From contig JAPTWQ010000098.1 in the NCBI GenBank assembly GCA_028064945.1, positions 1 to 5,865 of the forward strand: a DNA stretch of 5,865 nucleotides. The letters are read 5' to 3'. Below the pieces are notes generated by a model that was not told where the DNA came from, ran no database searches, and was given only the letters and a program-made list of their open reading frames with translations. The first letter of the stretch is position 1; each line of letters starts with the position of its first letter. This DNA comes from Nitrospiraceae bacterium. Its GTDB lineage: Bacteria > Nitrospirota_A > Leptospirillia > Leptospirillales > Leptospirillaceae. The translations under genes were made by a program, and so were the position numbers. Of this stretch, positions 1 through 5,865 are shown piece after piece.

Positions 1-1
1 A

Positions 2-115
2 GACATGCAAGATCAAGCTTTGAGAATTGGAACGATCAATCAAATGTGGGAAAAAGTATCGGATGAATCTATTCTTGGGATTGCCCCAGAAAAACAGGCA
101 CAAGTTCTCCGATGA
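2..115 (+). CDS. C-terminal fragment of an unidentified protein (5' end outside window)
   Basis: A reading frame open from the left edge runs 37 codons to a TGA at 113-115, immediately followed by an in-frame TAA. The tail reads like ordinary soluble protein, for example INQMWEKVSDESILGIAP and then KQAQVLR. I do not recognise a family. An internal ATG at 44-46 has no obvious ribosome binding site, so a gene entering from the left is more likely than a short local one. Its last codons and the stop lie in the first unit of the 27-bp tandem repeat. Its position just inside repeat sequences that resemble transposon ends suggests a gene of a mobile element, possibly a transposition protein; this is inference from context only. 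A competing frame starting at base 1 is open to a TGA at 64-66, so the choice of frame is not certain. Confidence 0.4.
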   Translation, partial: DMQDQALRIGTINQMWEKVSDESILGIAPEKQAQVLR

Positions 116-154
116 TAAAAACAGGCACAAGTTCTCCGATGATAAAAACAGGCA
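90..154. repeat. 27-bp tandem duplication with a partial third copy
   Basis: Two identical 27-bp units lie end to end at 90-116 and 117-143. Each begins AAAAACAGGCACAAG and ends CTCCGATGAT. A third, partial copy (first 11 bases, AAAAACAGGCA) is at 144-154 and then diverges. The unit is nine codons long, so it duplicates in frame the end of the upstream reading frame, including its TGA-TAA double stop. Each unit also starts with the same A-rich block as the 21-bp repeats further right, so this looks like a local slippage duplication of one member of that family. Confidence 0.95.
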
Positions 155-175
155 TAATGTGGCCAAAGGTCCATT

Positions 176-215
176 TTATGGTTGTACTCACACAACTATG
201 TGAGTACAACCATAA
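176..215. repeat. Perfect 17-bp inverted repeat with 6-base centre
   Basis: The arm TTATGGTTGTACTCACA (176-192) is matched exactly by its reverse complement TGTGAGTACAACCATAA (199-215), separated by CAACTA (193-198). Outside the arms, similarity continues in degenerate form: read outward, both sides give a 21-bp repeat copy, ending TGGAC on the left and TGTCG on the right. The arms finish in CA and start in TG, as many DDE-transposon ends do. It can be read as two terminal repeats facing away from each other across a 6-bp spacer, as a large hairpin, or as a dyad operator for a protein that also binds the direct repeats. No T-tract follows on either strand, so a rho-independent terminator is unlikely. 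Confidence 0.95.
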
Positions 216-340
216 TGTGTCGGGAAAAACAATCATATCCTGTCGTAAAAACCTATCAAAGTCTTCATCTGCGATATGTCACCGCATGAAAAAACAACCA
301 TAAAATGTCGGATACCAAAAAAAACAAGCATATAGTGACG
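199..340 (+). mobile_element. Candidate left end of a transposon-like element (extent unknown)
   Basis: Starting at the TGTGAG at 199, one terminal-type 21-bp repeat is followed by further copies in the same inward orientation at 225, 290 and 320, with a weak one at 247. A terminal TGT with several same-oriented, subterminal 20-22-bp sites is how left ends of Tn7-like and Tn5053-like elements are built. If so, the element extends rightward, toward the glucoamylase and mer genes. No transposase gene for such an element is in view, and the opposite end and target duplication are not visible, so this is inference from end architecture. Confidence 0.3.
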
Positions 341-391
341 AATCCAAAAATTTCAGTAAAGGCATAGGTTCTCGATCAACCCTCGTTCGAT

Positions 392-2803
392 TTAAGAGAA
401 CCCGTCCCTCACGACTGAAACACAGAAATCATGCCCTTCCCAACGATTGATTTCCGGCCAGAAGAATGTGAACCGAATCGGTGACTTTTGGCTTTTGGAA
501 ACGGGAAGGTCTCTATAGTGAATGCCTATAGCCGTGGTAACCGAATCCTCCATGTGGACCGTTTTCCACTCGTCGCTTGTCCAATGAAGCCGGAACAGCG
601 TGGGGCTCTGAATCCGGAGGGTTTGCCCTTTTCTGACCGTCTGGACCTGACGGTTGAACTTCCAGATTTCAAGGTCTTTGCGGCCTTTCCGGTTCAGATA
701 ACGCTCTGCCACCGGAGCCGGTTGGTCGAATACCTTGCCCTGGCTGGCAGACCAGAGCAGTTTGATATACTCCGCATGGGCCCACATAAGCGGCATAGCC
801 GAACCCGTAGGCCGGCCCAGGAACATCCCCTTTTCAGGACGATCTGGTTCATCCCAGACCTGCTCAGGGAGCATTCCGCCCGAAGACGCGAATAGTTCCA
901 TGGCTTGTATCAAATGCCGGACCGATCTTCCAGCCGACAACTCATAATGTCCTCGTTCACCCGTCAGGAGAGGCCACGCCCGGCCTTTACCCCAGCCGAG
1001 ATACGCTCCTCCATCCGGACGTTGCCCATACCCGTCGTGGTTGTACCGATGCCAGCAGGGACCGAAGGGGGTCTCGACTCCGAGAATTTTATCGACAACC
1101 GCCACCGAATCAACGATCATCGGATCCGAGGCTTTCCGAATCCCATAGCGGACCAGTTCCAGAAATCCCCCGTCGACGATATCCTTCGCACGATAATGTA
1201 TGGGCTCTCCCGGGGGCTGGTTGTGAAGGGCGAGCGTTCCCTGATTCGGGTTTTCCGAGGCTTCGGGATCCGAAAGATCCACGGGATGAATGCGAATATA
1301 ATGTGTCGAAATGCCGGGAACGAGGGACCCCTCGGTGGTAACGGTCCATGATTCGACATGGGACTCCAGAAAGTCGGCATAATCTTCCAAGAATGCAGCA
1401 GTTTCCGGGTCTTCCCGGCGCCTGGCGAAATCGGCCGCACAGATCAGGGCGGCGATATTGACAGCCAGCGTTGAAGGGGAGAACCCGCTGCTCTCTTCCC
1501 ATCGCTCCTGGGGAGTTGCAGGACCCTGACGGATCAGGTAATGTGCCGCCCGGAGAATCATCGGATAGGGATCGAATTCCCTCATCGCCCCAAAATTTTC
1601 CACCTGCCAGGCAAAAAGAATGGGATAAGCAACCTCGTCGAGCTGGATGCCCCGCCAATGGGGTTGTCCGTCGATCCAGAAGTTCTGATGAAATCCTCCA
1701 TCCGGTTGCTGTGAGGCGGCAAGGTAGATCAGGGCAGAATAGGGGGTTGCGGTATTTCCCGAAGCCAAAAGGGCCATGGCACTTTGACAGAGGTCCCGAG
1801 TCCACACCAGATGATATCCTCCGATGCCCTCCTCGTCTCCTTGCTCGTCTCCCCAGGGGATACTGAGAGAAGCGATGAGCGCACCGGGATAGGTTTTGTC
1901 CTCATGGGCCAGAAGAAGGTTATGGCTGATCCGGCAAAGCCGTCCCCCATCTTCCGATACTTTGTTGATAGGAACTGTCTGACAGTAGATCCGGCGCCAC
2001 TGTTCCTGGAAACGTTGCCTCTGTTCGGAAAAAGGAATTCCCAAAGCCTGCAGCAAGGTGGTTGTGGCGGCATGGAAACCGAACCCGAACGCCAATCCCA
2101 GCGTGAAGCTGCGGGATACGGAAAGATCGAGTTCCCCCATCATGGCCACATTCCCGTCACGGGCAAAATCAAACGTCCAGTCCATCCGGAGGTTGTCCTT
2201 AAGATCCATCCACCCGTCACTCACCCCGACATACCCGCAGGAGGATCGAATAAACGGAATCGTGGCCCCCAGGGCAAGACAGGTTTGATCCCGGAAAGCG
2301 ACAAGCAATTCCTTTCCGGCAACTGTTGCTTTGGCCGCTGAATTCCCGGCCCCTCTTCCTTCCAGATGAGGCGCAAGCAGAACGAAGAGGCGAAGCTTTT
2401 TCAGAACCGCCCGGTTCGCTTTGACCGTTGTCCGGATCAATACAGCTGACAAATGGGGGTCGGCAATGATTTCCTTGACGATCCGGTATCGCCCGTCCGG
2501 ATCGGTCGATGTCACCCGGTATCCCAAGGCATTGGGATCGAGCAGGTCCACCGTGTGGAGCAAATCCCGCTTTTCTTCATGGAGGAATGTTTCCCCATCG
2601 CCGACCAGAAACTGGAGATCCCGGACCTGCGGAGAATCCACTTTGGGAAAATAGATTTCATTCAGGATTCCCTGGGAGAGCGTGAACCAGACGAGACTCG
2701 CCGAGTGATAGGCTGTTCCTACCCCCTCCTTGTCTCCCCGTGTCCACCTCGCGGGAATCCCCGGCCAACCGAAGGCTTCCTGTCCTGTCAAAAGGGTGCG
2801 CAT
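392..2803 (-). CDS. Glycoside hydrolase family 15 protein (glucoamylase/glucodextranase-like)
   Basis: Predicted to release glucose from the non-reducing ends of alpha-glucans (glycogen or starch-like chains), possibly with relaxed linkage preference. The 803 residues fit the bacterial/archaeal GH15 layout: an N-terminal beta-sandwich domain (about 5-270), a catalytic (alpha/alpha)6 barrel (about 280-690) and a C-terminal beta-rich tail (about 700-803). Family signatures are YHLVWTRD (330-337), QLDE with the likely general-acid Glu390, and MLPEQVWDEPD with the likely catalytic base Glu647. The GWGKGRAWPLLTGERGHYEL block is at 603-622. There is no signal peptide or membrane segment, so it should act in the cytoplasm on stored glycogen or similar glucan. 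The ATG at 2803 follows a near-perfect Shine-Dalgarno sequence. It lies 70 bases downstream of merB on the same strand, but nothing in its sequence ties it to mercury. Trehalase-type GH15 activity cannot be excluded. No strong terminator was found after its TAA. Confidence 0.93.
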   Translation of the reverse strand: MRTLLTGQEAFGWPGIPARWTRGDKEGVGTAYHSASLVWFTLSQGILNEIYFPKVDSPQVRDLQFLVGDGETFLHEEKRDLLHTVDLLDPNALGYRVTSTDPDGRYRIVKEIIADPHLSAVLIRTTVKANRAVLKKLRLFVLLAPHLEGRGAGNSAAKATVAGKELLVAFRDQTCLALGATIPFIRSSCGYVGVSDGWMDLKDNLRMDWTFDFARDGNVAMMGELDLSVSRSFTLGLAFGFGFHAATTTLLQALGIPFSEQRQRFQEQWRRIYCQTVPINKVSEDGGRLCRISHNLLLAHEDKTYPGALIASLSIPWGDEQGDEEGIGGYHLVWTRDLCQSAMALLASGNTATPYSALIYLAASQQPDGGFHQNFWIDGQPHWRGIQLDEVAYPILFAWQVENFGAMREFDPYPMILRAAHYLIRQGPATPQERWEESSGFSPSTLAVNIAALICAADFARRREDPETAAFLEDYADFLESHVESWTVTTEGSLVPGISTHYIRIHPVDLSDPEASENPNQGTLALHNQPPGEPIHYRAKDIVDGGFLELVRYGIRKASDPMIVDSVAVVDKILGVETPFGPCWHRYNHDGYGQRPDGGAYLGWGKGRAWPLLTGERGHYELSAGRSVRHLIQAMELFASSGGMLPEQVWDEPDRPEKGMFLGRPTGSAMPLMWAHAEYIKLLWSASQGKVFDQPAPVAERYLNRKGRKDLEIWKFNRQVQTVRKGQTLRIQSPTLFRLHWTSDEWKTVHMEDSVTTAIGIHYRDLPVSKSQKSPIRFTFFWPEINRWEGHDFCVSVVRDGFS

Positions 2804-2809
2804 CCAAAG

Positions 2810-2816
2810 ACCTCCT
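2810..2816 (-). promoter_or_regulatory. Ribosome binding site of the GH15 gene
   Basis: On the minus strand AGGAGGT, within AAAGAGGAGGT, lies six bases before the ATG at 2803-2801. It is the strongest Shine-Dalgarno match in the window. It fixes the start codon and suggests the glucoamylase is translated independently of merB rather than by coupling. Confidence 0.85.
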
Positions 2817-2873
2817 CTTTATCGGGTGATTCCCGGCGAACGACATCGAAGCCGTGATTTATGAAGCAGTCCA

Positions 2874-3578
2874 TCATGAATGCGTATTCTGGTTTTCCGG
2901 AAAAAAATCCGGATACTGGACGAAATTCTTGGTCCGAGCCAAAGAATAAGCTTCCTCCATTCCAAGGATCACGACCCCTTTTTTGTCCGACACCCATAGA
3001 CGGGCTTGGTCCCGGTCAACGAAGAACCGGATGTCGCAACAGAAACGACGGACAATGTCCAAGCCCTGAACAATCGATGGCTCCGGGATCCGAAATGACA
3101 TGACGCTGGAAAGAGGAAAACACCGGTGAATCTCCCTGGGGGTAACGGTCAAACGGATCTCCGATCCTGTCAGCGGGCAGCACGAAACAATATGGGCCGT
3201 TTTCTGGAGCAGTTCCGGAAGAAACAGTGCGTCCCACGCGCACCAGGCATAAAGTGTTTCCTTCCCAACGCAAAACCTTAGCGGGGTAGGCTCCAAAGAG
3301 AGTCCACCAAATCCGACAATGCGCTGACGCTCGTCATATTCGATGGTTCGGATGCCTCCTCCCGACATCAGGAACGCCGCAAGCTTTTGTTTGTCCATTC
3401 CGGACCGTTCCGGGAGAACCCCCAGGTTGACGGGGGTGCCTTCCGACAACAGCCGGTAGATCAGAAGGGAGATTTTCTGTTCGTCGGAGGACAGCCGGGG
3501 AAAATTCCGGACAACCGCCGCTACGACTTCGTCCTCTGGCCCGTTTTCGGCAGAATCTTTTCCGCTTTCCATTTTCAT
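2874..3578 (-). CDS. merB: Organomercurial lyase (alkylmercury lyase) MerB
   Basis: Cleaves the C-Hg bond of compounds such as methylmercury by protonolysis and passes Hg(II) to mercuric reductase; cytosolic. The 234 residues include an N-terminal winged-helix-like part (about 15-75) and the MerB core. Catalytic residues of the characterised plasmid R831b enzyme are all present: Cys96 and Asp99 correspond to Cys113 and Asp116 in YAWCAWDALFLPELL (110-124), and Cys159 to Cys180 in RRFCCDIRFF (177-186). The structural Cys117 matches Cys134 in VSCCPLTG. ITLTV-type and EEAY blocks near 141-146 and 208-211 also fit. The N-terminus is about 17 residues longer than in R831b MerB and acidic. The start at 3578 has GGGG eight bases upstream; a second ATG two codons later is an alternative. 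It lies 134 bases after the radical SAM gene and two genes after merA, the partner enzyme, giving broad-spectrum resistance. Confidence 0.95.
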   Translation of the reverse strand: MKMESGKDSAENGPEDEVVAAVVRNFPRLSSDEQKISLLIYRLLSEGTPVNLGVLPERSGMDKQKLAAFLMSGGGIRTIEYDERQRIVGFGGLSLEPTPLRFCVGKETLYAWCAWDALFLPELLQKTAHIVSCCPLTGSEIRLTVTPREIHRCFPLSSVMSFRIPEPSIVQGLDIVRRFCCDIRFFVDRDQARLWVSDKKGVVILGMEEAYSLARTKNFVQYPDFFPENQNTHS

Positions 3579-3712
3579 ACTCTTATCCCCGCCCGAACTT
3601 CCCGCTCCTGATCGAACCTCGACCGGTCATTGGTGTTATAAACGTTTTTGTTTCAGGGAGAAAGGTCTCGCGACAGTAGGGTCCTGCCATGGTCATTCCG
3701 CATTATTTGTTC

Positions 3713-5050
3713 TCAATAGTACTCCACCGTATCGACCCCTTTTCGGGAAACATAATGGAAAAAGAGGTTCGACGGGATCCCGTCCCGGCGGAACGCAAAA
3801 GGAGACAGGGGGAACAGAAAACGTTTTCCGATCGAACCTATCGAATAAAACTTCCGCTGCAGCCAGTCGATCCCTTTTTCAACCTCTTCGGGGGTCATAT
3901 TTTTTGGCATGAACATGCATTTATGTCCCGAAGAATACTGGTCCGCCATGGGATTGATCACACGGAGTTCCTTGTCCAGCCTCTCCCTGAGAGGCGTGCC
4001 TTCCCGGGGGGAGACAACGCTGAAAAAAGCCATCGGTGCCCGAACCTCCTCCAGAAACCGGTAGGTCGCCTCGAAGACCCCGGGCGTATCGTGATCGAGG
4101 CCGAACATCAGGTTGAGGGAGTAAAGCAGTCCCCGGTTCTCCATCGCCTTCAGAAGCTTGATGTAATCCCTGACATGGTTCTGATTCTTGTGGATTTCGT
4201 TCAGGTTGTCCTGGTTGATGCTTTCCATGCCGATGTTCACATGCTGGCAACCGGCCTTGATGGCAAGATCCAGGAGTTCCTCGTCGTGGTTGGTGTTCAG
4301 GGTCCACAGACAGCTCCAGGTGATGTCGAGGGGCGCCAACGCCTTGAAGAGTTCCCTTGCGAAGGCGTGTTTTCCGGTCAACTGATCGTCGATGAACTGG
4401 AACTGGTTGTTCCCCGTAATTTCTTTCTGTTCTTCGATCTCCAGAACGATGTCTTCGATGGGACGCATCCGGTAAGCGCTGTCATAGATCACCGGAACTT
4501 CGCAGAAATCGCAGTGGTAATTGCATCCCCGGGTGGCCTGGATCGGCATCAGGTGAACGCGATACCGCTTCCAGTCGAGGAGTTCATACCGGGGACGCGG
4601 CAGGGACTTCATGTCGCAGGGCTTGTCGGCTTTGTAGAGACTCTTGATCTTGCCGGCCCGGACATCGTCCAAGAGCGGATTCCAGACGTTTTCGGCTTCC
4701 CCAACCACCACGCTGTCCGCGTGAGTCAGAATCTCCTCCGGGTGAAGCGTCGCATGGAACCCGCCCATCACCACCGGGATTTTACATTTTCGGAATTTTT
4801 CAGAAATCTCGTAAGCGCGTTGCGCGGACCCGGTCGTCGTCGTGATCGCCACCAGATCGAAATCCCCTTCATACGGGATCTCCTCGACCTTGTCGTCGAC
4901 GATGGTCACGGAGTCAGTCTCCGGAGTCAGTCCGGCCAGGTAAGAGGTGACCATCGTCATGATCAGCCGTTTCCGGGACTGGACGGGGGTTCCGTCGAGC
5001 CGCATCAGCGTTGGCTGTATGCAGAGTATTTTGAGAGCGTTCTTCTTCAT
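3713..5050 (-). CDS. B12-binding-domain radical SAM protein, substrate unknown
   Basis: A 445-residue enzyme of the COG1032 type: an N-terminal Rossmann-like cobalamin-binding domain (about 5-150, with VVMGGFHAT at 93-101 and GEAE at 117-120), then a radical SAM barrel. The barrel starts with the [4Fe-4S] ligands Cys176, Cys180 and Cys183 in RGCNYHCDFC (CxxxCxxC). IDDQLTG (220-226), NIGMES (272-277) and NLMFGLDHD (313-321) follow as the usual barrel strands. The classical DxHxxG cobalamin motif is not evident, as in many family members. It is cytosolic, with no signal or membrane segment. Such proteins perform methylations or other radical chemistry, often on lipids, cofactors or natural products; the substrate cannot be read here. 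I chose the ATG at 5050 because MKKNALKILCIQPT is the standard domain start and GAGGGG lies nine bases upstream. Extending the open frame to 5212 would overlap the end of merA with non-family sequence. Confidence 0.9.
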   Translation of the reverse strand: MKKNALKILCIQPTLMRLDGTPVQSRKRLIMTMVTSYLAGLTPETDSVTIVDDKVEEIPYEGDFDLVAITTTTGSAQRAYEISEKFRKCKIPVVMGGFHATLHPEEILTHADSVVVGEAENVWNPLLDDVRAGKIKSLYKADKPCDMKSLPRPRYELLDWKRYRVHLMPIQATRGCNYHCDFCEVPVIYDSAYRMRPIEDIVLEIEEQKEITGNNQFQFIDDQLTGKHAFARELFKALAPLDITWSCLWTLNTNHDEELLDLAIKAGCQHVNIGMESINQDNLNEIHKNQNHVRDYIKLLKAMENRGLLYSLNLMFGLDHDTPGVFEATYRFLEEVRAPMAFFSVVSPREGTPLRERLDKELRVINPMADQYSSGHKCMFMPKNMTPEEVEKGIDWLQRKFYSIGSIGKRFLFPLSPFAFRRDGIPSNLFFHYVSRKGVDTVEYY

Positions 5051-5059
5051 GATCATCAG

Positions 5060-5065
5060 CCCCTC
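5060..5065 (-). promoter_or_regulatory. Ribosome binding site deciding the radical SAM start
   Basis: GAGGGG on the minus strand is nine bases from the ATG at 5050 but only three from the ATG at 5056. The spacing favours 5050. The upstream in-frame ATG at 5083 has no comparable site. Confidence 0.6.
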
Positions 5066-5159
5066 ACCAACGAGTCGATTCATGACCCACAGGAGTTCCA
5101 GACCGAGTTCCCGGATTTCCGTCCGGGTCGACCGGTATGAGAGTATCGCTTTTGAAACA

Positions 5160-5865
5160 TTACCCCGCGCAGCAGGAAAGTTTCGAAACATCGCGAGAGA
5201 AAGACTGGGCACACAGTTTGAGACTTTCCACCATCGTCAGATAGGGGAAAAACTGATCGGCAATTTCAGAAACCGTCCGGCCAGCCATGATCGCCATTGC
5301 GGCGGTCTGGATCACTTCCCCTCCCTCGGGGGCGAGAATCTGTACCCCGACCAGTCTTCCGGTCGATTTCTCGGCCACGATTTTGACAAAGCCCCGCGTA
5401 TCGAAATTGACCAACGCCCGGGGAACCTGGTCCAGGGAAAGTCGCCGGCTCTCCACATCAAGTCCTCGATCCTGTGCTTCGTCGAACGTCAATCCCACAG
5501 TGGCCACCTGGGGATCGGTAAAGATCACCTCCGGAAGGACGGTCACGTCGATCCGCGCGTCTCCTCCCAGCATGTTCACGGCAGCAATTTTTCCCCCTTT
5601 GGCTGCCACATAGACAAATTTCGGAAGGTTTGTGCAATCGCCGACCGCCCAGATATGGGGATTGCTGGTCCGGAGCGAGCCGTCGATCACGATGGCTCCC
5701 GACAGATCGGTCTCGATTCCGACTCGCTCCAACCCCAGCCCTTCCGTGTTGGGAATCCGTCCGGTCGCCACCAGCAAGGCATCGCCTTTCAGGCTTTCCT
5801 TTTCGAGATCCACGTGAAAGAAGCCTTGTCGGTGCTCCACGGATCGGGGAACGGTGTTCAGAAGG
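5160..5865 (-). CDS. merA: Mercuric reductase MerA, C-terminal part (N-terminus outside window)
   Basis: An FAD- and NADPH-dependent cytosolic flavoenzyme that reduces Hg(II) to Hg(0). The last 234 codons are visible and the frame is open to the right edge, so the GTG at 5840 is internal and not a start. Visible parts, numbered from the edge, are the end of the NAD(P)H-binding domain with the ATGRIPN motif (about 31-37), the FAD-binding WAVGDCT and KFVYVAAKGGKIAAVNM stretch (about 72-101), and the dimerisation domain beginning with FTDPQVATVG. PRALVNFDTRGF and FPYLTMVESLKL (the latter with the conserved substrate-site Tyr) are strongly MerA-like. The C-terminal Cys-Cys of LSCCAG, which takes Hg(II) at the partner subunit's active site, is intact. 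This pair separates MerA from lipoamide dehydrogenase and glutathione reductase. The redox-active CxxxxC pair, any NmerA domain and any merR or operator lie beyond the edge. Followed by the radical SAM gene 109 bases on. Confidence 0.97.
   Translation of the reverse strand, partial: LLNTVPRSVEHRQGFFHVDLEKESLKGDALLVATGRIPNTEGLGLERVGIETDLSGAIVIDGSLRTSNPHIWAVGDCTNLPKFVYVAAKGGKIAAVNMLGGDARIDVTVLPEVIFTDPQVATVGLTFDEAQDRGLDVESRRLSLDQVPRALVNFDTRGFVKIVAEKSTGRLVGVQILAPEGGEVIQTAAMAIMAGRTVSEIADQFFPYLTMVESLKLCAQSFSRDVSKLSCCAG

Larger units (their letters stand above)
90..340 (+). repeat. Array of 21-bp AT-rich direct repeats
   Basis: A 21-base motif recurs in the same orientation: AAAAACA, two variable bases, CATA, three variable bases, TGTCG. 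The best copies start at 225, 290 and 320. A copy at 202 keeps the CATA and TGTCG parts but has GAGTACA at its front. The copy at 144 keeps the front and CATA but ends TGGCC. Weaker members start at 90, 117 and 247. Starts at 202, 225 and 247 are 22-23 bases apart, about two helical turns; others are 27, 30, 43 and 58 apart. One inverted copy lies at 169-189. Direct repeats of this size are typical of transposase-binding sites at the ends of Tn7-like, Tn5053-like or IS21-like elements, and also of plasmid iterons. The sequence alone does not decide between these. The lack of fixed spacing and the degenerate units argue against a CRISPR array. Confidence 0.75.

Noticed and set aside
112..303. 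A 63-codon plus-strand frame starting in the tandem repeat
   Set aside because: Its start and its repeated MIKTG segments come from the tandem duplication, and it then runs through the inverted repeat. There is no ribosome binding site and the composition is not protein-like.
90..340. CRISPR array
   Set aside because: The repeats are degenerate, spaced 22 to 58 bases start to start, and too short for typical CRISPR repeats with unique spacers. No cas gene is present.
341..391. Terminator for the glucoamylase
   Set aside because: The minus strand after the TAA has only an imperfect, bulged pairing between ATCGAAC and GTTGAT and a distant T5 run. The evidence is too weak to call.
1110..1805. 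A 231-codon minus-strand frame inside the glucoamylase gene
   Set aside because: It overlaps the catalytic barrel of the GH15 gene in another frame; no domain is recognisable and the composition is rich in Arg, Gly, Pro and Ser.
3579..3712. Possible promoter ahead of merB (TATAAC-like box)
   Set aside because: On the minus strand a TATAAC is present, but the hexamer 17 bases upstream is a poor -35 match, and AT-rich hexamers like this occur by chance.
5110..5127. Small inverted repeat CCCGGA-6 bases-TCCGGG after merA, considered as a terminator
   Set aside because: The stem is only six pairs and no T-run follows on the minus strand, so it is not a convincing rho-independent terminator.
3689..5140. 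A 483-codon open frame on the plus strand opposite the radical SAM gene
   Set aside because: It is the antisense shadow of a gene with clear family motifs. Its translation is rich in His, Arg, Pro and Val, and shows no recognisable domain.
5080..5160. A 26-codon minus-strand frame whose ATG overlaps the merA stop (TAATG)
   Set aside because: The overlap would suit translational coupling, but the peptide is basic and unstructured, resembles nothing, and ends before the radical SAM start. It is probably chance.

Overview
The window holds four genes, all transcribed on the minus strand (right to left), plus an AT-rich, repeat-filled stretch of about 390 bases at the left end. The gene part is moderately GC-rich and bacterial in character, with clear Shine-Dalgarno sequences. 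The gene mix (mercury resistance, a B12-type radical SAM enzyme and a GH15 glucoamylase) would fit a metal-tolerant environmental bacterium. An acidophile such as Leptospirillum is a guess from general resemblance, not something the sequence proves.

Layout in the direction of transcription: (1) the C-terminal part of merA, mercuric reductase, which runs off the right edge; (2) a cobalamin-binding-type radical SAM protein of unknown substrate; (3) merB, organomercurial lyase; (4) an 803-residue cytoplasmic GH15 glucoamylase/glucodextranase-like enzyme. The gaps are 109, 134 and 70 bases, so a common transcript is possible. No convincing promoter or terminator was found between the genes. MerB splits the carbon-mercury bond and hands Hg(II) to MerA, which reduces it to volatile Hg(0), so these two form a broad-spectrum mercury resistance pair. 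The radical SAM protein between them has no established place in that pathway.

The left end (1-391) is different. The tail of an unidentified plus-strand reading frame ends at 115. It is followed by a 27-bp tandem duplication, a set of 21-bp direct repeats (about eight copies, 90-340) and a perfect 17-bp inverted repeat with a 6-base centre (176-215). The arms of the inverted repeat begin with TGTGAG and contain a copy of the 21-bp motif. This looks like transposase-binding repeats at the end, or at two abutting ends, of a mobile element. Plasmid-type iterons with a related operator are the main alternative. If the element lies to the right of position 199, the mer block would be its cargo, but only one side of that arrangement is visible.
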